Source: Pseudomonas fluorescens (lineage in GTDB: Bacteria > Pseudomonadota > Gammaproteobacteria > Pseudomonadales > Pseudomonadaceae). Taken from it: a DNA stretch of 64,000 nucleotides. The notes below the pieces were generated by a model, which saw nothing but the letters and a program-made list of their open reading frames with translations, was not told the origin of the DNA and searched no databases. The stretch spans positions 1,984,001 to 2,048,000 of the forward strand of contig NZ_LT907842.1 in the NCBI RefSeq assembly GCF_900215245.1, given 5' to 3'. Shown here piece after piece: positions 37,596-46,558 of this stretch. The translations under genes and the position numbers were made by a program. The stretch's first letter is position 1. Every line of letters begins with the position of its first letter.

Positions 37596-37976
37596 CTAAG
37601 GCTTGGCGACCTTCCAGGCGCCGTCCATTTTGCCTTCACCGGTCATGTCACCGGCCTTCTTGTCCATGACGAAGGTGTAGAGCGGTTTGCCGCTGTAGGC
37701 CCACTGGCTCTTTTGATCGTCACGGGTGATGACGGTCCATTTGCCCATCGGCTTGTCGGTGGATTCGGCCATCAACGGCGGCCAGTTGGTGGCGCACTTG
37801 TCGTTGCACATGGACTTGTCACCAGAATCCTTGGCGAAGGTGTAGAGCGTCATACCCTTGTGGTCCACCAACATGCCGTCTTTGGTCATCGCAGGCTCGG
37901 CCGCAAACGCCAGTGTCGGCAGCGTCAACGCCGCCGTTACCAGCAGGGCTTTCCAGGAAAAAGTACTGTAAGTCAT
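37596..37976 (-). CDS. Secreted repeat protein of the COG4315 (DUF-type lipoprotein-like) family
   Basis: This 126-residue protein has a signal peptide (MTYSTFSWKALLVTAALTLPTLAFA, cleavage after AFA). The mature part has two copies of a short motif, KGMTLYTFAKDSGDKSMCND and GKPLYTFVMDKKAGDMTGEG, typical of the YXXXXD-repeat family COG4315, with one cysteine pair (CNDKC). The ATG at 37976 follows AAGGAAGG; the upstream open frame is not credible. Its function is unknown. It is divergent from phoB, and its promoter region includes the Pho box found there, so phosphate control is possible. Confidence 0.85.
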   Translation of the reverse strand: MTYSTFSWKALLVTAALTLPTLAFAAEPAMTKDGMLVDHKGMTLYTFAKDSGDKSMCNDKCATNWPPLMAESTDKPMGKWTVITRDDQKSQWAYSGKPLYTFVMDKKAGDMTGEGKMDGAWKVAKP

Positions 37977-38058
37977 CGGAACCTTCCTTTTGTGGTTGTC
38001 AGGATTCGGACCCAAAGGGTAGTCCAGAGTGCCGAGAATTGCCCAAGCGACTAAATTA

Positions 38059-38076
38059 CTGTCACACGACTGCAAT
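38059..38076 (+). promoter_or_regulatory. Pho box upstream of phoB
   Basis: CTGTCAC-ACGA-CTGCAAT gives two heptamers spaced by 4 bases, the arrangement bound by PhoB. It lies 53 bases before the phoB start and 83 bases before the divergent COG4315 gene. Autoregulation of phoB through such a site is known in enterics and pseudomonads. Confidence 0.75.
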
Positions 38077-38129
38077 AATTCCGTTATCTAATGCGGCGCA
38101 AGACAGTTAAATGACAAGAGGATTTAGGC

Positions 38130-38819
38130 ATGGTTGGCAGGAGCATTCTGATCGTTGACGACGAAGCGCCCATTCGCGAGATGATCGCCGTTGCGTTGGA
38201 AATGGCCGGCTATGACTGCCTGGAGGCGGAGAACTCCCAGCAGGCCCACGCCATCATTGTCGACCGCAAGCCGGACCTGATCCTGCTCGACTGGATGCTG
38301 CCCGGCACATCCGGTATCGAACTGGCCCGCCGCCTCAAGCGTGACGAGCTGACCGGGGATATCCCGATCATCATGCTCACCGCCAAGGGTGAAGAGGACA
38401 ACAAGATCCAGGGCCTGGAAGTTGGCGCTGATGACTACATCACCAAGCCATTTTCCCCACGTGAACTGGTCGCCCGTCTGAAAGCTGTATTGCGCCGCGC
38501 CGGCCCTACCGATGGCGAAGCGCCGATCGAAGTCGACGGCCTGATTCTGGACCCGATCAGCCACCGCGTGACCATCGACGGCAAGCCGGCCGAGATGGGC
38601 CCGACCGAATATCGCCTGCTGCAATTTTTCATGACCCACCAGGAGCGCGCCTACACCCGTGGCCAATTGCTCGACCAGGTGTGGGGCGGCAATGTGTACG
38701 TGGAAGAGCGCACCGTGGACGTGCATATCCGCCGCCTGCGCAAAGCCTTGGGCGATGCCTACGAGAATCTGGTACAAACCGTGCGCGGCACCGGCTACCG
38801 CTTTTCCACCAAAGGCTGA
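38130..38819 (+). CDS. phoB: PhoB phosphate response regulator
   Basis: This 229-residue OmpR-type regulator has a receiver domain with acidic pocket DDE near residue 10, phospho-acceptor Asp in [10 protein letters not shown] near 54 and Lys in [10 protein letters not shown] near 105. A winged-helix domain follows, with [16 protein letters not shown]. It activates the phosphate regulon when phosphorylated by PhoR. The Pho box before it suggests positive autoregulation. phoR follows after 45 bases. Confidence 0.97.
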   Translation: MVGRSILIVDDEAPIREMIAVALEMAGYDCLEAENSQQAHAIIVDRKPDLILLDWMLPGTSGIELARRLKRDELTGDIPIIMLTAKGEEDNKIQGLEVGADDYITKPFSPRELVARLKAVLRRAGPTDGEAPIEVDGLILDPISHRVTIDGKPAEMGPTEYRLLQFFMTHQERAYTRGQLLDQVWGGNVYVEERTVDVHIRRLRKALGDAYENLVQTVRGTGYRFSTKG

Positions 38820-38864
38820 GCCAGCCCTTCCCTTCCTTAACAGCTGACAAGGACGCATGTTTAA

Positions 38865-40187
38865 GTGAACCAGAACTGGCATGGCACCCTGATCCGCCAC
38901 ATGCTGCTGTTGATCACCGGCTGCCTGGTGGTAGGCCTGGTCAGCGGCTATTACGGCTGGAGCCTGGCCGTCGGTATCGGCCTGTATCTGGGCTGGACGC
39001 TCAAACAGCTGCTCCGCCTGCATGAATGGCTGCGCCAACACAAACCCGATGAAGCACCACCCGATGGCTACGGCCTGTGGGGCGAGGTGTTCGACAGCAT
39101 CTACCACCTGCAACGCCGCGACCAACGGGTACGCGGGCGCCTGCAAGCGGTGATCGACCGTGTGCAGGAGTCCACCGCCGCGCTCAAAGACGCGGTAATC
39201 ATGCTCGACAGCGACGGCAACCTGGAATGGTGGAACCGCGCCGCCGAGACCCTGCTGGGCCTCAAGACGCCTCAGGACAGTGGCCAGCCGGTGACCAACC
39301 TGGTGCGCCACCCGCGCTTCAAAGAGTATTTCGAGCAGGAAAACTACGAAGAAGCCCTGGAAATCCCTTCGCCCACCAACGACCGTGTGCGTATCCAGCT
39401 GTACCTGACCCGCTACGGCAACAACGAACACCTGATGCTGGTGCGCGACGTCACCCGCATCCACCAGTTGGAACAAATGCGCAAAGACTTCGTCGCCAAT
39501 GTGTCCCATGAGCTGCGCACGCCGCTGACGGTGATCTGTGGCTACCTGGAGACGCTGCTGGACAACGTCGACGAGATCAACCCGCGCTGGAGCCGAGCCC
39601 TGCAACAGATGCAACAGCAAGGTTCACGCATGCAGACACTGCTCAACGACCTGCTGTTGCTGGCCAAGCTTGAGGCCACCGACTACCCGTCGGACAACCA
39701 TCCGGTGGCGGTGCAAAGCCTGTTGCAGACCATCAAGAACGACGCCCAGGCGCTTTCCGGTGAACGCGGGCAGCAGATCAGTCTGGAAGCCGACCCGCTG
39801 GTTTTGCTCAAAGGCAGTGAGGGCGAGTTGCGCAGCGCTTTTTCCAACCTGGTGTTCAACGCCGTGAAGTACACCCAGGACAAGGGCAATATCCGCATCC
39901 GCTGGTGGGCCGACGAGCACGGCGCACACCTGAGCGTGCAGGATTCCGGTATCGGCATCGACGCCAAGCACCTGCCCCGCCTGACCGAGCGCTTCTACCG
40001 CGTCGACTCCAGCCGCAACTCCAACACCGGCGGCACCGGGCTGGGCCTGGCCATCGTCAAACACGTGCTGCTGCGCCACCGTGCACGGCTGGAAATCAGC
40101 AGCGTGCTGGGCCATGGCAGCACCTTTACCTGCCACTTTCCGCCAGCGCAGGTGACCCGCTCGCGGGTGATCGACACCGAGGAATAA
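38865..40187 (+). CDS. phoR: PhoR phosphate sensor histidine kinase
   Basis: This 440-residue kinase has an N-terminal membrane hairpin (about 12-50), a PAS domain (about 95-200), the H box VSHELRTPLTVICGYLE with His near residue 212, and the ATPase boxes ending in GGTGLGLAIVKHVLLRH. It senses phosphate status through the Pst-PhoU complex and controls PhoB. There is no periplasmic sensor domain, as usual for PhoR. The start is GTG at 38865 with AAGGA 10 bases upstream. Confidence 0.96.
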   Translation: MNQNWHGTLIRHMLLLITGCLVVGLVSGYYGWSLAVGIGLYLGWTLKQLLRLHEWLRQHKPDEAPPDGYGLWGEVFDSIYHLQRRDQRVRGRLQAVIDRVQESTAALKDAVIMLDSDGNLEWWNRAAETLLGLKTPQDSGQPVTNLVRHPRFKEYFEQENYEEALEIPSPTNDRVRIQLYLTRYGNNEHLMLVRDVTRIHQLEQMRKDFVANVSHELRTPLTVICGYLETLLDNVDEINPRWSRALQQMQQQGSRMQTLLNDLLLLAKLEATDYPSDNHPVAVQSLLQTIKNDAQALSGERGQQISLEADPLVLLKGSEGELRSAFSNLVFNAVKYTQDKGNIRIRWWADEHGAHLSVQDSGIGIDAKHLPRLTERFYRVDSSRNSNTGGTGLGLAIVKHVLLRHRARLEISSVLGHGSTFTCHFPPAQVTRSRVIDTEE

Positions 40188-40210
40188 CCCGAAAACGACG
40201 CTGGACTAAG

Positions 40211-40300
40211 TGTGGGAGCGGGCTTGCTCGCGAAGGCAGCAGGTCAGCTATGAATGTGTTGGCTGACCCACCGCCTTCGCGAACAAGCCCGCTCCCACAT
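40211..40300. repeat. REPIN after phoR
   Basis: TGTGGGAGCGGGCTTGCTCG at 40211 and the complementary arm (CTTCGCGAACAAGCCCGCTC, then CCACA) at the right end form an inverted pair. The same arms occur at 41834, 44762 and 53379. It lies in the 269-base gap before the CBS-domain gene, which holds no coding frame. Confidence 0.85.
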
Positions 40301-40456
40301 TGGACATGCCGCGTGTGGACGTATGTATTCCAGGCCCCGCCCGGCAGCGGGCACTAGGCAAGCGCCCCGCCAGCCGCTACATTGGCCGACTTGCGGCTGC
40401 TTTTCAGGCCCTCCTGTCATCCCTCATTGAACACACGGAACCTGCAAAACCCCATC

Positions 40457-41797
40457 ATGGACCCTTCCCCTGGTATCACCCTCGCCACACTCTTCGCCGA
40501 CTTCGGCATGATTCTTTTTGCACTGATCCTGGTACTGCTCAACGGTTTCTTCGTTGCGGCGGAATTTGCCATGGTCAAATTGCGCGCCACTCGGGTCGAG
40601 GCCATCGCCCACAAAAACGGCTGGCGCGGGCAGATCCTGCGCACCGTGCACAGCCAGCTCGACGCCTATCTGTCGGCCTGCCAGCTGGGTATCACCCTCG
40701 CCTCCCTGGGCCTGGGCTGGGTCGGTGAGCCGGCCTTTGCGCACATCCTCGAGCCGTTGCTGGGCGCCGTGGGCGTGCAATCGCCTGAGGTGATCAAGGG
40801 CGTGTCGTTCTTTGCCGCCTTCTTCGTGATTTCTTACCTGCACATCGTGGTCGGTGAATTGGCACCCAAATCCTGGGCGATTCGCAAACCCGAGTTGCTG
40901 TCGCTGTGGACGGCAGTGCCGTTGTACCTGTTCTACTGGGCGATGTACCCGGCGATCTACCTGCTCAACGCCAGCGCCAACGCCATCTTGCGTATCGCCG
41001 GCCAAGGCGAGCCTGGCCCACACCATGAGCACCATTACAGCCGCGAAGAACTCAAGCTGATCCTGCACTCAAGCCGTGGCCAGGACCCGAGCGATCAGGG
41101 CATGCGCGTGCTCGCCTCTGCGGTGGAAATGGGCGAACTGGAAGTGGTGGACTGGGCCAACTCCCGGGAAGACCTGGTGACCCTGGACTTCAACGCCCCG
41201 CTCAAGGAAATCCTGGCGCTGTTCCGCCGTCACAAATTCAGTCGCTACCCGGTGTACGACGCGGTGCGCAACGAGTTCGTCGGCCTGCTGCACATCAAGG
41301 ACCTGCTGCTGGAACTGGCGGCCCTGGACCACATCCCCGAGTCGTTCAACCTGGCCGAGCTGACCCGCCCGCTGGAGCGCGTGTCGCGGCACATGCCGTT
41401 GTCGCAGTTGCTGGAGCAGTTCCGCAAAGGCGGCGCGCACTTCGCCCTGGTGGAAGAAGCCGATGGCAAGATCATCGGCTACCTGACCATGGAAGATGTG
41501 CTGGAAGTGTTGGTCGGCGATATCCAGGACGAACACCGCAAGGCCGAGCGCGGCATCCTCGCCTACCAGCCGGGCAAACTGCTGGTGCGTGGCGATACGC
41601 CGCTGTTCAAGGTGGAACGCCTGCTGGGCGTCGACCTGGACCACATCGAAGCCGAAACCCTGGCCGGTTTGATCTACGACACCCTCAAGCGGGTGCCGGA
41701 AGAGGAAGAAGTGCTGGAAGTTGAAGGCTTGCGCATCATCATCAAGAAGATGAAAGGGCCGAAGATCGTGTTGGCCAAGGTGCTGTTGCTCGATTGA
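40457..41797 (+). CDS. CNNM/CBS-domain membrane protein (HlyC/CorC family)
   Basis: This 446-residue protein has a DUF21 membrane domain with four hydrophobic segments (about 12-175), two CBS motifs (about 205-330, with KFSRYPVYDAVRNEFVGLLHIKDLL) and a C-terminal CorC/HlyC transporter-associated domain. Such proteins are linked to magnesium or other divalent cation export, and are often labelled hemolysins without evidence. The start at 40457 gives MDPSPGITLATLF, while the longer frame reads non-family sequence. It lies between phoR and a response regulator as in P. aeruginosa. Confidence 0.9.
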   Translation: MDPSPGITLATLFADFGMILFALILVLLNGFFVAAEFAMVKLRATRVEAIAHKNGWRGQILRTVHSQLDAYLSACQLGITLASLGLGWVGEPAFAHILEPLLGAVGVQSPEVIKGVSFFAAFFVISYLHIVVGELAPKSWAIRKPELLSLWTAVPLYLFYWAMYPAIYLLNASANAILRIAGQGEPGPHHEHHYSREELKLILHSSRGQDPSDQGMRVLASAVEMGELEVVDWANSREDLVTLDFNAPLKEILALFRRHKFSRYPVYDAVRNEFVGLLHIKDLLLELAALDHIPESFNLAELTRPLERVSRHMPLSQLLEQFRKGGAHFALVEEADGKIIGYLTMEDVLEVLVGDIQDEHRKAERGILAYQPGKLLVRGDTPLFKVERLLGVDLDHIEAETLAGLIYDTLKRVPEEEEVLEVEGLRIIIKKMKGPKIVLAKVLLLD

Positions 41798-41833
41798 GCA
41801 ACAACACCTTCGGCTAAACACTGAAGATCAAAA

Positions 41834-41923
41834 TGTGGGAGCGGGCTTGCTCGCGAAAGCAGGGTGTCAGTCATCGAAGATGTTGACTGATACACCGCCT
41901 TCGCGAGCAAGCCCGCTCCCACA
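41834..41923. repeat. REPIN between the convergent CBS-protein and response-regulator genes
   Basis: Arms TGTGGGAGCGGGCTTGCTCG and their complement enclose about 40 bases. It has the same family and size as the copy after phoR and lies between two convergent genes, where it may end transcription on both strands. Confidence 0.87.
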
Positions 41924-41946
41924 TTGGTTATGGGGCGCGGTGTAGA

Positions 41947-42846
41947 TCACGCACCCGGCACAAAATGCTTCTGCGCCGTGCCGCGCGCGATCAGGCGGGA
42001 GATGTAGTCGAGCTTCTGCGCATCCTGGTCGATAAACCGGAAGGTCAGTTGCAGCCAGTCGCTGTCCGGCCTCGGCTCGTAGGCGACGATCGCGTGCAGG
42101 TAGCCGTTGAGGCGTGCGACTTCGGCGTTGTCGCCTTGCTCAAGGTCCAGTACCGCGCTTTCCAGCACCTGAGGCAGCACTTCACCGCGACGCACCACCA
42201 GCAGCGCCTCCTTGATGCTCAGCGCCTTGATCACACATTGCTGGGTGCCGCTGGACAGGCGCAGTTGGCCCTGGCCACGCCCACCTGCCGGCGAAGCAGC
42301 CGGAGCCGCCTGCACCGGCTGGCTGTTAAGCAGGCCTTTGCTCGGCGCCGCCACAGGAGCAGCTTTGACCGCTTCAGGCTTGCCGCCAGTCAAGGCGCTC
42401 AGGGAGTCGTTGCCAAAGGCCGAGTTCATCTTGGTCGGCGCGCTGGCGACCAGCGCGTCGAGGCGGCCGATCTTGTGCAGGGCCTGTTTGACCTTGTTCA
42501 GCAACTGCTCGTTGGTGAACGGCTTGCTGACATAGCCGGAAACCCCGGCCTGAATCGCCTGGACCACGTTTTCCTTGTCGCCACGGCTGGTCACCATCAC
42601 GAAGGGCATGGCCTTCAAATGGGCTTGCTCACGGCACCAGGTCAGCAGCTCAAGACCGGACATCTCGGGCATTTCCCAGTCGCACAGCACCAGGTCGAAG
42701 GTCTCGCGCATCAGGATGGTTTGCGCCTTTTTGCCGTTCACCGCGTCTTCAATCTTGATCCCGGGGAAGTAGTTGCGCAGGCACTTCTTCACCAGGTCGC
42801 GGATAAACGAGGCGTCATCCACCACCAACACACTGACTTTACTCAT
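41947..42846 (-). CDS. Response regulator with C-terminal PilZ-like domain
   Basis: This 299-residue protein has a CheY-like receiver domain (1-125) with VVDDASF, phospho-acceptor Asp in LVLCDWEMPEMSG near residue 55 and Lys in YVSKPFTNEQ. An alanine/proline-rich linker follows (about 150-195), then a C-terminal domain (about 195-299) with a pattern resembling degenerate PilZ domains (LQLTFRFIDQDAQKLDYISRLI). There is no DNA-binding domain and no adjacent kinase. It occupies the same place as PA5364 in P. aeruginosa. Its output is unknown. Confidence 0.82.
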   Translation of the reverse strand: MSKVSVLVVDDASFIRDLVKKCLRNYFPGIKIEDAVNGKKAQTILMRETFDLVLCDWEMPEMSGLELLTWCREQAHLKAMPFVMVTSRGDKENVVQAIQAGVSGYVSKPFTNEQLLNKVKQALHKIGRLDALVASAPTKMNSAFGNDSLSALTGGKPEAVKAAPVAAPSKGLLNSQPVQAAPAASPAGGRGQGQLRLSSGTQQCVIKALSIKEALLVVRRGEVLPQVLESAVLDLEQGDNAEVARLNGYLHAIVAYEPRPDSDWLQLTFRFIDQDAQKLDYISRLIARGTAQKHFVPGA

Positions 42847-42973
42847 CGACCCTTCATCCTATAAAAACTTCGGCACACAAAACGCCTGACTGATGGCATT
42901 TTGCCAAAACTCGCTGGTCGCAGAAGGACTATATTGCTCCTGCTGCGCAAAATATTCAGATACCGCAAACGAA

Positions 42974-42998
42974 AACGCCCGACCAAAGGCCGGGCGTT
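42974..42998 (-). terminator. Terminator after phoU
   Basis: AACGCCCG and CGGGCGTT form a stem with a 9-base loop 17 bases beyond the phoU stop. Read on the minus strand it is followed by TTCGTTTGC, a modest T-rich tail. It should end the pst-phoU transcript. Confidence 0.7.
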
Positions 42999-43014
42999 AA
43001 TTTCTCGGGCAACC

Positions 43015-43776
43015 TTACTTATCGTCAGATTCGCCCGGAACATTAGGGATTTGATCGGCCGTGCCTTCAACTTCGGCTTTCATGCGCTTGAGCCCCATGT
43101 GCCGTACGTCGGTACCGCGCACCAGGTAAATCACCAGTTCCGAGATATTGCGCGCGTGGTCGCCGATCCGCTCCAGAGAGCGTAGCACCCAAATAATGTT
43201 CAAGACCCGCGAGATAGAGCGCGGGTCTTCCATCATGTAGGTGGCCAGCTCGCGCAGTGCAGTCTTGTATTCGCGGTCGATGGTCTTGTCGTACTGCGCC
43301 ACCGACAACGCCAGCTCGGCGTCGAAACGGGCAAAGGCGTCGAGAGCGTCGCGCACCATGTTACGCACCTGGTCACCGATATGGCGCACTTCCACATAAC
43401 CGCGCGGTGCTTCGCCTTCTTCGCACAGCTGGATGGCGCGGCGGGCGATTTTGGTGGCTTCGTCGCCAATACGCTCCAGGTCGATTACCGACTTGGAGAT
43501 GCTGATGATCAAACGCAAGTCAGACGCCGCCGGTTGGCGACGCGCCAGAATGCGCAGGCATTCTTCGTCGATATTGCGTTCCATCTGGTTGATCTGGTCA
43601 TCAATCTCGCGCACTTGCTGGGCCAGGCCAGAGTCGGCCTCGATCAGCGCAGTGACGGCATCGTTGACTTGCTTCTCCACCAGCCCGCCCATCGCCAGGA
43701 GGTGGCTGCGCACTTCCTCAAGCTCGGCGTTGAACTGCGCGGAGATGTGATGGGTAAGGCCTTCTTTGCTAATCAT
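43015..43776 (-). CDS. phoU: PhoU phosphate signalling protein
   Basis: This 253-residue all-helical protein has two PhoU repeats with the metal-binding motifs E..ID..IN..D (EIDDQINQMERNIDEECLRI near residue 56) and the second copy DYDK-type helices with LERIGDHARNISE near 205. It mediates between the Pst transporter and PhoR and represses the regulon in high phosphate. It is the last gene of the pst set and is followed by a terminator. Confidence 0.96.
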   Translation of the reverse strand: MISKEGLTHHISAQFNAELEEVRSHLLAMGGLVEKQVNDAVTALIEADSGLAQQVREIDDQINQMERNIDEECLRILARRQPAASDLRLIISISKSVIDLERIGDEATKIARRAIQLCEEGEAPRGYVEVRHIGDQVRNMVRDALDAFARFDAELALSVAQYDKTIDREYKTALRELATYMMEDPRSISRVLNIIWVLRSLERIGDHARNISELVIYLVRGTDVRHMGLKRMKAEVEGTADQIPNVPGESDDK

Positions 43777-43847
43777 GTTGGCGTCCTTGGAACGTCCGGT
43801 AAGGTGCGGAGAACCGCAGCATTCAGTGCAATCAGAACCACCGCATA

Positions 43848-44681
43848 CTAGCCGTAGCGACCGGTGATGTAGTCTTCGGTCTGCTTCTTCGCCGGATTGG
43901 TGAACAGGGTATCGGTGTCGCCGAACTCCACCAGTTTGCCCATGTACATGAACGCGGTGTAGTCGGAAACCCGCGCCGCCTGTTGCATGTTGTGGGTCAC
44001 GATGACGATGGTGAACTTGGACTTGAGCTCGTAGATCAGCTCTTCGACTTTCAGTGTCGAGATCGGGTCAAGTGCCGAGCACGGTTCGTCGAGCAGCAAG
44101 ACTTCCGGTTCCACGGCGATGGTACGCGCGATCACCAGACGCTGCTGCTGGCCGCCGGACAGGCCGAGTGCCGAATCGTGCAGGCGGTCTTTGACCTCTT
44201 CCCACAGCGCCGCGCCTTTCAGGGCCCACTCCACCGCTTCGTCGAGGATGCGTTTTTTGTTGATGCCCTGGATACGCAGGCCGTAGACCACGTTTTCGTA
44301 GATGGTCTTGGGGAACGGGTTCGGCTTCTGGAACACCATGCCCACACGACGGCGCAGCTCGGCCACGTCCTCGCCCTTGCGGTAGATGTTGCTGCCGTAG
44401 AGGTTGATTGCACCTTCTACGCGGCAACCGTCCACCAGGTCATTCATGCGGTTGAACGTGCGCAGCAGCGTGGACTTGCCGCAGCCGGACGGGCCGATAA
44501 AGGCGGTCACGCGCTGCTTGGGAATGTTCATGCTGACATCGAACAGCGCCTGCTTTTCACCGTAGTACAGGCTCAAGCCCGGTACTTCGATGGCCACGGT
44601 TTCCTGGGCCAGGCTCAGGCTCTGCTTGTCGCGACCCAGGGCCGACATGTTGATGCCGTGGGTAGGGGTTTCATGTTGCAT
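43848..44681 (-). CDS. pstB: PstB phosphate ABC transporter ATP-binding protein
   Basis: This 277-residue ATPase has Walker [10 protein letters not shown] near residue 60, signature LSGGQQQRL and Walker [17 protein letters not shown]. It drives phosphate uptake through PstA-PstC. The 190-base gap to pstA contains a REPIN, so levels of pstB-phoU mRNA may differ from pstCA. It is full length with standard residues. Confidence 0.97.
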   Translation of the reverse strand: MQHETPTHGINMSALGRDKQSLSLAQETVAIEVPGLSLYYGEKQALFDVSMNIPKQRVTAFIGPSGCGKSTLLRTFNRMNDLVDGCRVEGAINLYGSNIYRKGEDVAELRRRVGMVFQKPNPFPKTIYENVVYGLRIQGINKKRILDEAVEWALKGAALWEEVKDRLHDSALGLSGGQQQRLVIARTIAVEPEVLLLDEPCSALDPISTLKVEELIYELKSKFTIVIVTHNMQQAARVSDYTAFMYMGKLVEFGDTDTLFTNPAKKQTEDYITGRYG

Positions 44682-44761
44682 GGGATGCTCCCTGTGCTAC
44701 CAATTCGTTGTGTTGGACCGCCGGGGCGGTCTACTCAAAAATCTGTGTGTTACGCGGTCCA

Positions 44762-44850
44762 TGTGGGAGCGGGCTTGCTCGCGAAAGCGGTGGGTCAGCC
44801 AGCACATGTGTTTCTGATACACCGCATTCGCGAGCAAGCCCGCTCCCACA
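44762..44850. repeat. REPIN between pstB and pstA, inside the operon
   Basis: It has the same arms as the repeats at 40211, 41834 and 53379. It lies between two genes of one operon and in the transcribed strand will fold into a long hairpin, a good candidate for differential mRNA stability. Confidence 0.87.
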
Positions 44851-44872
44851 TTTAGTCCGCGTTCAATTCAGA

Positions 44873-46543
44873 TCAGCTGTCCAGCGCCTTGTATTTTTCG
44901 CGCAGGTGGTTACGAATCCACACCGCCGACAGGTTGAGCGTGGCGATCACCAGCACCAGCAGCAAGGCGGTGGCGTATACCAGCGGTCGTGCGGCTTCGA
45001 CGTTGGGGCTCTGGAAGCCGACGTCATAAATATGGAAGCCCAAGTGCATGATTTTCTGGTCCAGGTGCAGGTACGGGTAGTTGCCATCCAGCGGCAGCGA
45101 CGGTGCCAGTTTCACCACACCGACCAGCATCAGCGGCGCCACTTCACCGGCGGCACGGGCCACGGCGAGGATCATGCCGGTCATCATCGCCGGGCTGGCC
45201 ATTGGCAGCACGATCTTCCACAGCGTTTCCGCCTTGGTCGCGCCCAGTGCCAACGAACCTTCACGCACCGTGCGAGGAATCCGCGCCAGGCCTTCCTCGG
45301 TCGCGACAATCACCACCGGCACCGCCAGCAACGCCAGGGTCAGCGAAGCCCACAACAGGCCAGGCGTACCGAAGGTCGGCGCCGGCAGAGCTTCAGCGAA
45401 GAACAAACGGTCGACCGAGCCACCCAGTACATACACAAAGAAGCCCAGGCCGAACACGCCGTAGACGATGGCCGGTACGCCGGCCAAGTTGTTCACGGCG
45501 ATACGGATAATGCGGGTCAGGGCGTTCTGCTTGGCGTATTCACGCAGGTACACCGCCGCCAGCACCCCGAACGGGGTCACGATCATCGCCATGATCAGGG
45601 TCATCATCACCGTGCCGAAAATCGCCGGGAAGATCCCGCCTTCGGTGTTGGCTTCCCGTGGGTCGTCGCTGAGGAATTCCCAGACCTTGCTGAAGTAGAA
45701 GCTGACCTTGGTCAGCGTGCCCATGGCGTTCGGCTGGTAGGCATGCACCACTTTGCCGATGCCGATTTCGACTTCTTTGCCGTTGCCGTCGCGAGCGGTC
45801 AGGCTGTCGCGGTTGAACTGGGCGTGCAAGTCGGCCAGGCGCGCTTCGACGTCCTTGTAGCGGTTGTTCAGTTCGGCGCGGCCCGAATCCATGTCCGCTT
45901 GGGCGGTAGCATCGAGCTTACCTTCCAGCTCCAGCTTGCGACCGTGCAGACGGATGCGCTCCAACCCGGCGTTGATCGCGCCGATATCGGTTTTTTCCAG
46001 GCTCTTGAGCTGGGCAGCCAACTTGTTCACGCGGTCGACGCGGGCTTGCAGCTCCGGCCACGCAGCCTCGCCTTCGGCGATCACCTTGCCATCCTGCTTA
46101 ACGTTGACCAGCGTGCCGTAGAAGTTGCCCCACTCACGGCGCTCGATGGTCATCAGATTGGCAGGCTTGGTCTGGTCCTTGAGCCACTCGCCGACGATCC
46201 AGGTGAAGTCGTTGCCGTTCAAGTCACGGTTGCCGACCTTGATCAGCTCGCGGGTCATGAATTCCGGGCCTTGGTCCGGTACCGGCAGGCCAGCGCTTTT
46301 CAGGCGCTCGCGGGGTACTTCTTCCTTCTGCACCACTTCACCGATGACGATATGGTTTTCCTGGCCCGGCACGGTGTAGTTGGCCTGGATCAGGTCAGCC
46401 GGCCAGAAGTGGCCCAAACCGCGCACGGCAATCACAGCCAGCAAACCAATGGTCATGATGACCGCGATGGACACCGCGCCACCGCTGATCCAGACGCCGG
46501 GAGCGCCGCTCTTGAACCATCCATTCAGGGAGTTCTGTTTCAC
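44873..46543 (-). CDS. pstA: PstA phosphate ABC transporter permease
   Basis: This 556-residue permease has one N-terminal membrane segment (about 20-40), a long extra-membrane insert (about 45-300) and the usual six-segment permease domain in the C-terminal half, with the EAA-type loop EEGLARIPRTVREGSLALGATKAETLWKI. The large insert makes it about twice the size of E. coli PstA, which is normal in Pseudomonas. It follows pstC by 15 bases. Confidence 0.94.
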   Translation of the reverse strand: MKQNSLNGWFKSGAPGVWISGGAVSIAVIMTIGLLAVIAVRGLGHFWPADLIQANYTVPGQENHIVIGEVVQKEEVPRERLKSAGLPVPDQGPEFMTRELIKVGNRDLNGNDFTWIVGEWLKDQTKPANLMTIERREWGNFYGTLVNVKQDGKVIAEGEAAWPELQARVDRVNKLAAQLKSLEKTDIGAINAGLERIRLHGRKLELEGKLDATAQADMDSGRAELNNRYKDVEARLADLHAQFNRDSLTARDGNGKEVEIGIGKVVHAYQPNAMGTLTKVSFYFSKVWEFLSDDPREANTEGGIFPAIFGTVMMTLIMAMIVTPFGVLAAVYLREYAKQNALTRIIRIAVNNLAGVPAIVYGVFGLGFFVYVLGGSVDRLFFAEALPAPTFGTPGLLWASLTLALLAVPVVIVATEEGLARIPRTVREGSLALGATKAETLWKIVLPMASPAMMTGMILAVARAAGEVAPLMLVGVVKLAPSLPLDGNYPYLHLDQKIMHLGFHIYDVGFQSPNVEAARPLVYATALLLVLVIATLNLSAVWIRNHLREKYKALDS

Positions 46544-46558
46544 AGACTTCTACCTTTC

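Noticed and set aside
40457..41797. Hemolysin label for the CBS-domain protein
   Set aside because: The DUF21-CBS-CorC architecture belongs to a cation-transport-related family. The hemolysin name is historical and nothing in the sequence supports lysis.
40211..44850. Repeats with regular look that might be a CRISPR array
   Set aside because: The units are inverted pairs 1.6-2.9 kb apart in separate gaps, not short direct repeats with unique spacers. They are REPINs.
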